From assembly GCA_002433075.1 (NCBI GenBank), contig DJHM01000015.1, forward strand, positions 60,757 to 124,756: a DNA stretch of 64,000 bases, written 5' to 3'. The notes below the pieces were generated by a model that was given only the letters and a program-made list of their open reading frames with translations, was not told the origin of the DNA and searched no databases. The stretch comes from Latescibacteria bacterium UBA6620 (lineage in GTDB: Bacteria > Latescibacterota > UBA2968). Below are positions 34,881-42,686 of this stretch, piece after piece. Every line of letters begins with the position of its first letter. Position 1 is the first letter of the stretch. Both the position numbers and the translations under genes were made by a program.

Positions 34881-36254
34881 TCAGGTCACTCGATTCAGAC
34901 CGTTCAGCGCAGCCACGCGATAGGCCTCCGCCATCGTTGGATAGTTGAAGGTCGTGTTGATGAAGTACATCAGGGTATTGGCTTCGCCCTGCTGTGCGAG
35001 GATCGCCTGCCCGATGTGAATGATCTCCGAAGCCTGGTATCCGAAACAGTGGATCCCCAGGATCTCCAACGTCTCCCGGTTAAACAGAATTTTCAACATC
35101 CCCGTCTTCCGCCCTGTGATCTGAGCACGGGCCATATGACGGAAGAACGCGTGGCCCACTTCGTAGGGCACTTTTCGCTCCGTCAGTTCCTTCTCGTTCA
35201 GTCCGACCGAACTGATTTCCGGAATCGTGTAGATCCCCGTCGGCATATGGTCGAGCAGCCCCTTTTCTGACTTCCCCGTCACGATATGCGTCGCTGCAAA
35301 CCGTCCCTGGTCGTAGGCCGCGCTCGCGAGACTAGGATACCCGACCACATCCCCCACCGCATAGATGTGCGGCTGGGCCGTCTGGTAGTTCTCGTTCACG
35401 ACGATTGACCCACGCTCGTCCGTTTCGATCCCGATGTTCTCCAGACCCATCCGGTCGGAATTCCCCGTGCGGCCCTGTGCCCACAGCAGAAGATCGCTTC
35501 GAATCTCCTTGTTCGACTTCAGGTAGACACACACTTCGTCGTCCGTCGCCTCGACCCGGTCGTATTCCTCGCTATGGCGGATCACCACGCCCTGATCGCG
35601 GAGGTGGTAGGCAAGCGCGTCGATGATCTCGTCATCGAGGAACGTCAGGAGCTGCGAGCGACTGTTGATCAGGTTCACTTTGATCCGAAGACCCCGGAAG
35701 ATCGACGCGTACTCGCAGCCGATCACACCGGCGCCGTAGATCGTCACCGACTTGGGGTTTTCCTTCAACTGAAGGACGGAATCGCTGTCGACGATACGAG
35801 GATGATCGAAGTCGACGTCGGGGGGCTGGTAGGGTCGCGAGCCAGTCGCAAGGATGAACGCCCCGGCAGAATAGGTTTCCTTACCCCCTGCCGTTAGCGC
35901 CACCTCGATCGTATGCGGTTCCACGAAGGTCGCACGACCTGCCGCGATGTCGAGATCGTTGCGCTCATAGAAACTACGGCGCAGGTCCACCTGCTGGTCG
36001 ATCACAGATTCGGCCGATCGAAGCATCTGTTGGAAATCGATGTCTCCGTAGTCTCCCTGATCCGCCATTACCTGGATCGTCTGTCGCAGAGACTTGCTAG
36101 GGATCGTCGCACGGTGGGTGCAGTTCCCGCCCACGAGCGGATTCTCCTCCACCATCGCCACGTTCTTCCCCGATTTGACGCACTTCATCGCCGCCCCTTC
36201 CCCCCCCGGTCCGGAGCCAATCACGATCACGTCATAGTCGAATGCATCAGCCAT
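34881..36254 (-). CDS. sthA: soluble pyridine nucleotide transhydrogenase
   Basis: A 457-residue FAD flavoprotein of the dihydrolipoamide dehydrogenase family. YDVIVIGSGPGGEGAAMKC is the FAD loop and VTIYGAGVIGCEYASIFRGL the NAD(P) loop. The redox segment reads GGNCTHRATIPSKSLR: only one Cys, lacking the C-x4-C disulfide of lipoamide dehydrogenases, which is the SthA signature. The C-terminal FNYPTMAEAYRVAALNGLNR also matches. It transfers hydride between NADH and NADPH. ATG 36254 is chosen over a GTG two codons upstream. Convergent with the phosphonate operon, 19 nt apart. Confidence 0.93.
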   Translation of the reverse strand: MADAFDYDVIVIGSGPGGEGAAMKCVKSGKNVAMVEENPLVGGNCTHRATIPSKSLRQTIQVMADQGDYGDIDFQQMLRSAESVIDQQVDLRRSFYERNDLDIAAGRATFVEPHTIEVALTAGGKETYSAGAFILATGSRPYQPPDVDFDHPRIVDSDSVLQLKENPKSVTIYGAGVIGCEYASIFRGLRIKVNLINSRSQLLTFLDDEIIDALAYHLRDQGVVIRHSEEYDRVEATDDEVCVYLKSNKEIRSDLLLWAQGRTGNSDRMGLENIGIETDERGSIVVNENYQTAQPHIYAVGDVVGYPSLASAAYDQGRFAATHIVTGKSEKGLLDHMPTGIYTIPEISSVGLNEKELTERKVPYEVGHAFFRHMARAQITGRKTGMLKILFNRETLEILGIHCFGYQASEIIHIGQAILAQQGEANTLMYFINTTFNYPTMAEAYRVAALNGLNRVT

Positions 36255-36340
36255 AGTCACCAGAATCGATTGTCAAGTACCCTATCAAGAGACCTGCACC
36301 TTGTTTCAGAAGGTTCGCGGCTCGGAGAGCTCGCCCTGAG

Positions 36341-36388
36341 CGGAGTCGAAGGGCCGCTCCCACCGCCTCCTACCTCCTACCTCCTACC
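36341..36388. repeat. interspersed repeat plus short tandem repeat upstream of sthA
   Basis: CCCTGAGCGGAGTCGAAGGG (about 36343-36362) is a palindrome-ended sequence of a type scattered through many environmental genomes. It is followed by CCTCCTA repeated three times in tandem (about 36366-36388). Both lie in the 150-nt gap between the sthA start and the upstream gene, which holds no gene. Confidence 0.5.
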
Positions 36389-36410
36389 CACAACGGATAA
36401 CCAACAGGCT

Positions 36411-36824
36411 TTAACTGCCAAGGATAATATTGCCACCGCCACCAGCCCCCGGCGCTCCTCCTCCGCCTCCGGTCAGGTTCGGCGGCGCACCCTTCGGCAC
36501 GACAATCCGCGAGGCTTCCTGCCGTTGCATTTCTTTTGCCTCCTCGACCATTCGCTCGATTCCTTCCTTGATCGCCTCGGGGAACTTCTGAAGCGCCTCT
36601 TCAAGCGACGACGCATCGATCTCTGCACTCACGGGCACGGGCCCCATCTGGGACATAATGTGTGCCTGACCTGTGTAGATCGTCTTACGCGACGGATCAT
36701 CAGACCCGTCCGATTTGATCGGAATCATGCGACGAATCGATGCCACTTTTTGATCGGTGATCGCTTCCTCGCGGTATAGGTTCTCCTTATCGACCTGCAT
36801 AGAGTCGATCGGCATCTGGCTCAT
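36411..36824 (-). CDS. hypothetical protein with glycine-rich tail
   Basis: A 137-residue protein I do not recognise. It is hydrophilic with no signal peptide or membrane helix. The middle has a strand-rich part (KTIYTGQAHIMSQMGPVPVS) followed by an amphipathic helix (ASSLEEALQKFPEAIKEGIE then RMVEEAKEMQRQEASRI), and the last 25 residues are Gly/Ala/Pro-rich (LTGGGGGAPGAGGGGNIILG). Its ATG overlaps the stop of the upstream TauD-like gene by four bases, so the two are translationally coupled. A small accessory or oligomeric protein is possible. Confidence 0.65.
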   Translation of the reverse strand: MSQMPIDSMQVDKENLYREEAITDQKVASIRRMIPIKSDGSDDPSRKTIYTGQAHIMSQMGPVPVSAEIDASSLEEALQKFPEAIKEGIERMVEEAKEMQRQEASRIVVPKGAPPNLTGGGGGAPGAGGGGNIILGS

Positions 36825-37660
36825 AGTGCCTCCCTGTGAGTGTCAGCAGCGGGCTCGTCGATCGAACCGACCGCCTGGGTCCGTCTCATAATTCTTCGTG
36901 CGTTGGGATCGAATTCGTTCCGCCGGTGTTGTGCGCACCGGTTGTCCCACACCGCCAGGTCACCCGGCCACCAGGCGTGGGTCCAGATGAACCGTTCGTC
37001 AGCAGTGTGCGCAATCAGGAAATCGATCGTTTCCTGGCTCTCTTCCTCTGACGCATCGGCGACACGAACGGCGTGGCTCGCGCTGAAGTAGAGCGATTTT
37101 CGCCCCGAATCGGGATGCGTCACAACCAGTGGGTGTACCGCCGGTTTTTCAGGCCGATAGGCCTCGATCACGTGCGTGTAGACAATGCGGAGGGCCTGGA
37201 ATCGCTCCCGAGCCTCCTCATCGAGCGCATCGTAGGCCACATATCCACTCGACCAGGAAGTTTCGCCGCCCACCACCGGAGTTTCCACGGAGAAGAGCGT
37301 CGACACCGTTCCCGGCTCGTGCCGGAACGTCAGGTCAGAGTGGAAAAGGACCTCGTTGTGGCCGAGCGCGCCGATCACCCGCCCGTCTTTCTTGACATTG
37401 GAAATCAGCGTGATTTCGGGCAATGAACCGACGTGACTCTGGTTGGCAGGATGCGGAATCGGATCGCAAAACATCCGGCTGAAAGCCACCTGTTCCGACT
37501 CTGTGAGCTTCTTGTCCCTGAGGATCAGCACGCTGTAGGTCCACAGGGCCTCACGAAGCGTCCTCACGGCGTCCGCATCGAGCTCCTTCCCGGCGCTCCA
37601 TCGCCCGACGTAGGCCCCCAGCGGACCGTCGGTGGGGGTGATGTCGAAGTCGCTCGCCAC
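36821..37660 (-). CDS. TauD/TfdA family Fe(II)/2OG dioxygenase
   Basis: A 279-residue alpha-ketoglutarate-dependent dioxygenase. Metal ligands are visible as H-x-D in FHSDLTF and the distal His in DNRCAQHRRNEF; the 2OG-binding Arg follows in ARRIMRRTQAVG. N-terminal LREALWTYSVLILRDKKLT and SRMFCDPIPHP agree with the TauD fold. Family members desulfonate taurine or degrade aryloxyacids and many other substrates. No sulfonate transporter is nearby. It is coupled to the unknown glycine-tailed gene downstream. Confidence 0.88.
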   Translation of the reverse strand: MASDFDITPTDGPLGAYVGRWSAGKELDADAVRTLREALWTYSVLILRDKKLTESEQVAFSRMFCDPIPHPANQSHVGSLPEITLISNVKKDGRVIGALGHNEVLFHSDLTFRHEPGTVSTLFSVETPVVGGETSWSSGYVAYDALDEEARERFQALRIVYTHVIEAYRPEKPAVHPLVVTHPDSGRKSLYFSASHAVRVADASEEESQETIDFLIAHTADERFIWTHAWWPGDLAVWDNRCAQHRRNEFDPNARRIMRRTQAVGSIDEPAADTHREAL

Positions 37661-37717
37661 GACCTAAAGGTAACACAAAGCCAACGGACGCACCAAATCA
37701 GCGAGGTCTCACGGCCG

Positions 37718-38146
37718 TCAGTACTCAACCGTCAAAAGCATCCGCGAACGCCAGAAAGTCCCCGAAATCCACCTCCCGCTCCCGTCGAAATCCGAAGCTG
37801 GGCGATAGGCGGGGTCTCCCGATTCGGAGCCGAACGACGCGGCAAAGCTCAGGAAGTCCGTAAAATCGACGTCTCCATCCCCGTCGATGTCACCTCGCAG
37901 CATACCCGGATCGGACGCCCGGACGAGGCCGGCCTCCACTCGGATGCTGCTCGCCCCCACGACGGGAACGGTTGAGTGCCACCTCCCCAGGAAGCCCGTG
38001 ATCGTCGTGTCCCCAGCCGACTGCGTTCCCCCTCCTGCCGCCAGACCCCCGAAAAGCACGCCAGCCGACTGGGCCCACACGACAAATGCGGACACCGTCA
38101 CCACGGCGACCGAGATCTGAAAGAGAGTAGAACGTCTCGCCATCAC
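37718..38146 (-). pseudogene. secreted dockerin-like Asp-repeat protein, frameshifted near the end
   Basis: A short exported protein: N-terminal signal peptide (STLFQISVAVVTVSAFVVWA), a linker and a calcium-binding repeat GDIDGDGDVDFTDFLSFAAS, followed by a second repeat DFDGSG. The second repeat breaks, continuing as unrelated RWISGTFWRS; in the neighbouring frame it reads EVDFGDFLAFADAFDG and stops at 37725, restoring a normal pair of dockerin-type EF-hands. The shift lies near 37772-37785 beside CCC and GGG runs. Such D-x-D-G-D-V-D-F-x-D-F-L tails are typical of secreted proteins in Latescibacterota-type genomes. Confidence 0.65.
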
Positions 38147-38168
38147 GCGATTCTTCCTTGTGGACCGC

Positions 38169-39854
38169 TCAGTTGCGTGTCAGCCTTCGATACTTGATTC
38201 GGTGGGGCTGATCGGCTTCCTCACCCAGTCGCGCCTTGCGATCTTCTTCGTATTGCGAGTAGTTCCCGTCGAAGAAAACCACCTGGCTGTCCCCTTCGAA
38301 CGCCAGGATGTGAGTGGCGATCCGGTCCAGGAACCAGCGATCGTGGCTGATGACGACCGCGCACCCGGCGAATTCCAGAAGTGCCTCTTCCAGCGCCCGC
38401 ATCGTGTTCACGTCCAGGTCGTTCGTCGGCTCGTCGAGCAACAGGACGTTCGCACCGGACTTGAGCATTCTCGCGAGGTGGACGCGATTCCGTTCTCCCC
38501 CGCTCAACTGGTTAATCGGCTTCTGCTGGTCCCCCCCTGAGAAGTTGAATCGCGCCACGTAAGCCCTGGAGTTGACCTCTCGGCCACCGAGGTTCAGCAC
38601 ATCCTGTCCGTCGGAGATGACCTCCCATACCGTCTTGCTCGGATCCAGGTCGTCTCGGCTCTGCTCCACGTAGGCCAGCTGGACCGTTTCGCCGATCCGG
38701 ATCGATCCAGCGTCCGGTTTTTCCTGCTCCGTGATCAGCCTGAAGGTCGTCGTCTTGCCGGCACCGTTCGGCCCGATCACACCGACGATCCCACCCGGGG
38801 GCAGCGCGAACGACATATCCTCCACCAGAATCAGGTCGTCGTAGGCTTTCCGAACACCCTCGACTTCGACCACGACATTCCCAAGACGGGGGCCTGGCGG
38901 CATAAAGATTTCCAGCTCCCGCTCGCGCGAAGCGCCGTCCTGGTTCAGAAGGTCCTCATACGAGCTGATGCGTGCAAGAGATTTGGCGTGACGCCCCCGT
39001 GGCGACATCCGGATCCACTCCAGTTCGCGTTGGAGCGTCTTTCGTCGCTGGGATTCCTGGCGTTCCTCTGTCTCCAGGCGAGCCTCTTTCTGTTCCAGCC
39101 ATGAGGAATAATTTCCCTTCCACGGAATCCCTCGACCACGATCCAGCTCGAGGATCCAGCCAGCTACATTGTCCAGGAAGTAGCGATCGTGGGTGACCGC
39201 GATGACCGTGCCCTCGTACCGCTGAAGGTGATGCTCCAGCCATCCTACCGTCTCTGCATCCAGATGGTTCGTCGGCTCGTCGAGCAGGAGAATGTCCGGC
39301 TTCTGCAGCAACAGTCGGCACAACGCGACGCGTCGACGTTCCCCGCCGGACAGGATCTCGATCTTCGTGTCCCCCGGCGGACACCGCAACGCATCCATAG
39401 CCTGTTCGAGCTGGGTGTCGATGTCCCAGGCGTTCTTCGCATCGAGTTGCTCCTGTACTGCTCCCTGGCGCTCGATCAGCTTGTTCATCTCGTCGTCTGA
39501 CATCGGCTCGGCGAACTTCTCGCTCAGCTCGTTGTACTCCTTCATCAGATCGACGATATCCTGAGCCCCTTCCTCCACGATGTCCCGGACTGTCAGAGAT
39601 TCGTCCAGTTCCGGCTCCTGCTGCAAAAACCCGATCGTGTGTCCCGGCGCCAGATGCGTTTCTCCGTTGAACGTCGTGTCGACCCCCGCGAGAATTTTCA
39701 GCAAGGTCGACTTTCCCGAACCGTTCAGACCCAGAACGCCGATTTTGGCCCCGTAGAAATAGGACAGATTGATATTCTCGAGCACGGGTTGTTTGTCAAA
39801 GAACTTGCTGACCCGAACCATCGAATAGATGATTTTGTTGGGTTCGTCACTCAT
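38169..39854 (-). CDS. ettA: energy-dependent translational throttle protein (ABC-F)
   Basis: A 561-residue ABC-F ATPase that binds the ribosomal E site and gates entry into elongation according to the ATP/ADP ratio. Two nucleotide-binding domains are present: Walker A GLNGSGKST and GPNGAGKTT, signatures LSGGERRRVALCRLLL and LSGGERNRVHLARML, and Walker B ILLLDEPTNHLD and VLLLDEPTNDLD. Between them is the P-site tRNA interaction linker (ELEWIRMSPRGRHAKSLARI). The opening KIIYSMVRVSKFF and the family-specific length are those of EttA. Confidence 0.95.
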   Translation of the reverse strand: MSDEPNKIIYSMVRVSKFFDKQPVLENINLSYFYGAKIGVLGLNGSGKSTLLKILAGVDTTFNGETHLAPGHTIGFLQQEPELDESLTVRDIVEEGAQDIVDLMKEYNELSEKFAEPMSDDEMNKLIERQGAVQEQLDAKNAWDIDTQLEQAMDALRCPPGDTKIEILSGGERRRVALCRLLLQKPDILLLDEPTNHLDAETVGWLEHHLQRYEGTVIAVTHDRYFLDNVAGWILELDRGRGIPWKGNYSSWLEQKEARLETEERQESQRRKTLQRELEWIRMSPRGRHAKSLARISSYEDLLNQDGASRERELEIFMPPGPRLGNVVVEVEGVRKAYDDLILVEDMSFALPPGGIVGVIGPNGAGKTTTFRLITEQEKPDAGSIRIGETVQLAYVEQSRDDLDPSKTVWEVISDGQDVLNLGGREVNSRAYVARFNFSGGDQQKPINQLSGGERNRVHLARMLKSGANVLLLDEPTNDLDVNTMRALEEALLEFAGCAVVISHDRWFLDRIATHILAFEGDSQVVFFDGNYSQYEEDRKARLGEEADQPHRIKYRRLTRN

Positions 39855-39923
39855 ACGCGCAATCTCTCCATCAGATAATCCTCGCCTCCGTGTTCAATTT
39901 TCTAAAACCGAGTGGATGTCCGA

Positions 39924-40856
39924 TTACTCGAACGGATTCCGCCAGACCGCTGTGCCGATCGCAAGATATTTGTGCTTGAAGGGTGGCTTCGTCCTCGAGG
40001 CGTACCACATCCGATACGATCCGTCGGGTAGCGTCAGAATCGATTGGCTTGTGGTATAGTGCGATTCCCATTCACGGTCTGGATCGGGGCCGAACACGGG
40101 GCTACCCGGGTGTTTGTCCCACTGCACGCCGTCTTCGCTCACCGCGAACCCGATTGCCGTGCGCATCGGCTTCATTCCGCTGTAGCTGCCATACCACATC
40201 AGGTAGATATCGTCCCGCTTCAAAACCGTCGGGTAGACCAACCGGTCGTGTTCCCAGGCGTCCACTTCCAGAACCGGATCCCCGTGGACCTGCCACGTTC
40301 GGCCGTCCCCGCTCTCGGCGAACCGAATCGTCCACGGCAGAGAGGAAACGTCCGTGTACCACATCAGATACCGGTTTCCGTCCTTCAAAACCGTCGGTGC
40401 GTAGGCATCGTCGACCTGAGCCTCGGAAGGCGTGTCCCACTCGATCCCATCTACGCTCGACGTTTCGTGCACCGTGTGGACGACGCCCGGAGGAAACGTC
40501 GTGGAAGAGAACCACAGCCGGTAGCGTCCGTTCTCCTCGATCGCGTGACCGTCTCCGTCGTGCAGAAACGTCGGCGTCAGGACCGAGGCCTTCGGACCGA
40601 ATTCCAGGACCGGACCGCCCGGATGTCGATCGAATCGAATGCCGTCGCTGCTCGTCGACAACCCCATTCGGAACACGCGCTCGTCGACCTCCCCCCGGGA
40701 ACCGGAGTAGTAGACTCGGAACCCGTCCTCGACAGCGACTGCGGCTGGCGCGAACAAATGCATATCGTCGAACGCTCCTTCGGGCCCCAACGAAAAGCAG
40801 GGCACCTCCGTATCCCGAACCCACTGTTGCTGGCAGAACCATCGATTCGAGTTCAT
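39924..40856 (-). CDS. glycosidase-like beta-propeller protein
   Basis: A 310-residue protein with repeated propeller blades ending in Trp-type strands: GFRVYYSGSRGE, MGLSTSSDGIRFDRH, RYLMWYTDVSSL, IRFAESGDGRTWQVHGDP, IGFAVSEDGVQWDKHPGSP, SYRMWYASRTK. This is the pattern of GH43/GH117/GH130-like and related propellers in FCB bacteria. I use ATG 40856 (MNSNRWFCQQQW); the open frame extends upstream into the DUF1593 gene but without family features. It starts 25 nt downstream of DUF1593, so the two probably share an operon for glycan or nucleoside handling. Confidence 0.72.
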   Translation of the reverse strand: MNSNRWFCQQQWVRDTEVPCFSLGPEGAFDDMHLFAPAAVAVEDGFRVYYSGSRGEVDERVFRMGLSTSSDGIRFDRHPGGPVLEFGPKASVLTPTFLHDGDGHAIEENGRYRLWFSSTTFPPGVVHTVHETSSVDGIEWDTPSEAQVDDAYAPTVLKDGNRYLMWYTDVSSLPWTIRFAESGDGRTWQVHGDPVLEVDAWEHDRLVYPTVLKRDDIYLMWYGSYSGMKPMRTAIGFAVSEDGVQWDKHPGSPVFGPDPDREWESHYTTSQSILTLPDGSYRMWYASRTKPPFKHKYLAIGTAVWRNPFE

Positions 40857-40881
40857 TGCATGTCTGTTCCGGTATGGCAGG

Positions 40882-41799
40882 TCAGTATCGATCCCATCGA
40901 TCTCTCCAGTGAGATAGGTAGTCGATCCGCCACTTTGCGATCGTATTCTGACACGTCTCTGCATCCGCCTCGAGATCGGTGTAGTAGTTGGGAAACCGAT
41001 CCGGTTCCGGTGGGGAGTACGAACCTCCCCAGCTTTCCGCAGTCGGATCGTCCACGTTTCCGACGCCTCCATAGACCGGGGAAAGAAGATAGAGCATCGT
41101 CGGACTGTCTCCCTCTTTCAAGGTTCTCTTGGGAGACCCCGCCACGAGGAACGCGTCACCGCACACCTGATCGAACAGCCCGTTGTGAGTGGTGCCTTTA
41201 CCTCGAATGTGTGTCTCGATGAACGCGATGTTGCCCCATTCCCCTCCCTGTTCGCCTCCCTCGTAGACGCCTCTGAACGTGTCCCGGCTACGTTTTGGCA
41301 ACACACCGTTTTCGATCCACCAGAGTTCGGGATGTCGATCGGACATAAAGGCGTATACCCAGTCTCTGCTTTCGGGATCGTTCACCGTATTGGAAGATCC
41401 GATGAAGTGAATTCGGATTCGGTTCGCGATTTCCGGCGCTTCGAACAGAGCCTGCGCCACGTCCGTAATGCTGCCCCAGACCAGCACCCAGAGCGGATCG
41501 TCCCCTCCCCCTCGGGCACACTCGACAATCTGACGGGCCACCTTCGTCGACCGATCGTGCGACGGAATCCCGGGCGTCGTCGCACCCTGGGTCACGCCAG
41601 CCCGCAGCGCGTCGACATCCACACGATGGATCCATTCTCGGATCACATCGGCTCTCGGCGTACTCCCCGGCCCTGTGCACGACCCGATGCCTTCTACCCT
41701 GAGTGTGTCCGAATAGTGTATCAATCGATACAACGAATGAATGTCATCCGGATCGCCACCAAGGTCCGTCGACACGTAAACGCGAAAGGTATTCGGCAC
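40882..41799 (-). CDS. DUF1593 / nucleoside hydrolase-like domain protein
   Basis: A 305-residue protein starting at GTG 41799 (VPNTFRVYVSTDLGGDPDDI), where TDLGGDPDD mimics the Asp-rich calcium site of nucleoside hydrolases. LWVLVWGSITDVAQALFEAP, RIRIHFIGSSNTVNDPESRD and GDAFLVAGSPKRTLKEGDSP agree with the DUF1593 family, commonly found beside polysaccharide-degradation genes. No signal peptide is present. The upstream open frame lacks family similarity, so the later GTG behind AAAAGGGG is preferred. Catalytic function is unproven. Confidence 0.8.
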   Translation of the reverse strand: MPNTFRVYVSTDLGGDPDDIHSLYRLIHYSDTLRVEGIGSCTGPGSTPRADVIREWIHRVDVDALRAGVTQGATTPGIPSHDRSTKVARQIVECARGGGDDPLWVLVWGSITDVAQALFEAPEIANRIRIHFIGSSNTVNDPESRDWVYAFMSDRHPELWWIENGVLPKRSRDTFRGVYEGGEQGGEWGNIAFIETHIRGKGTTHNGLFDQVCGDAFLVAGSPKRTLKEGDSPTMLYLLSPVYGGVGNVDDPTAESWGGSYSPPEPDRFPNYYTDLEADAETCQNTIAKWRIDYLSHWRDRWDRY

Positions 41800-41851
41800 C
41801 GCCCCTTTTCCTTCTCTACTTCTCCCCTTCTCCACTTCCCTCTCAAAATAC

Positions 41852-41883
41852 AAAAAGCCGCTCCCGCTGGCTGCGGAAACGGC
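41852..41883 (-). terminator. intrinsic terminator downstream of the PD-(D/E)XK-like gene
   Basis: On the minus strand GCCGTTTCCGC pairs with GCGGGAGCGGC around AGCCA (11 pairs, two G-U) and is followed directly by TTTTTGTATTTT. It lies 20 nt past the stop codon of the upstream gene and separates it from DUF1593. Confidence 0.85.
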
Positions 41884-41903
41884 CCTCCGAGCTCGACCGA
41901 CCT

Positions 41904-42608
41904 TCAGACGGCGATCGACGCGTCTTCCCCCGAAAACACATACTGGATCGCATTGCGCTTCTTGCCCACGGACACGATCGCCCCCATTTCCCGCAGGCAA
42001 TAGGCCATCTTCTGACTAAGCCAGCGGGGCATCGATAATTGAGCGGCCAGATCCGCCGTCGTGAAGGGCGTCGGAATCGCGTCCGGGATCTCGCGCAACA
42101 GGTCGCCAGGCGTCAGGAAAAGCCGTTGATCGACGACTTCCAGCAACCGGCGCTCCGATCGCTTCCAATCCTTGCCTCGCCGACGCCGTTTTCCATCCAC
42201 GATGCGGACTTCCTCTTCCTGAATCATCGCGACAGCCAGCGTGAAGTTGGGCTCGCGCATCAATTGTGGAAACGCCACCAACTCGGTGAAAACCTGCTCC
42301 CACCGGCCACGTTTCGGTGATTTACGACGCCCAAGCGTTTCACCGTGCGGGTCAAGCCGGACGATCCATTTCTCCGCCGCAATCGGGTGAACCAGACGAA
42401 CCGGATGCGTCGACATAAGAGAGGTCAACTTCCTGCGCATCGCCCCGAAGTTGGCCGTCTGGATCTCCACCAGCACGCCGTCCTGAACGAGATCGGCGAT
42501 ATATCCGTCGACAGGAACTTCGAACGCCCCGTCCGGGCCAGCGTAGTGCGCTTTCAGGGCCGCGTGAAGCGGGTTCTCGTTGTAGGTGTTGATGCCGTTT
42601 TCGGGCAA
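41904..42608 (-). CDS. PD-(D/E)XK nuclease-like protein with C-terminal winged helix
   Basis: A 234-residue protein, not assigned to a named family. The N-terminal half looks like a restriction-endonuclease fold: DGYIADLVQDGVLVEIQTAN gives Asp then E-x-Q, with a preceding helix HAALKAHYAG. The middle is basic (KRRRRGKDWKRSERR), and the C-terminal 70 residues (TTADLAAQLSMPRWLSQKMA, YCLREMGAIVSVGKKRN) resemble a winged helix-turn-helix. DNA binding or cleavage is therefore plausible. A good intrinsic terminator follows, so it is its own transcription unit. Confidence 0.6.
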   Translation of the reverse strand: MPENGINTYNENPLHAALKAHYAGPDGAFEVPVDGYIADLVQDGVLVEIQTANFGAMRRKLTSLMSTHPVRLVHPIAAEKWIVRLDPHGETLGRRKSPKRGRWEQVFTELVAFPQLMREPNFTLAVAMIQEEEVRIVDGKRRRRGKDWKRSERRLLEVVDQRLFLTPGDLLREIPDAIPTPFTTADLAAQLSMPRWLSQKMAYCLREMGAIVSVGKKRNAIQYVFSGEDASIAV

Positions 42609-42686
42609 GAGGAATCCAGCTGGAAGCCGGGGAAGGGGTGCCGTGAACCTAAGTCAACGTCCGGCGGAGGTCAACCGATGGGGACG

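Noticed and set aside
39983..41222. long plus-strand open frames of 309 and 392 residues
   Set aside because: They mirror the glycosidase-like and DUF1593 genes on the other strand and are rich in Arg and Pro, typical of shadow frames.
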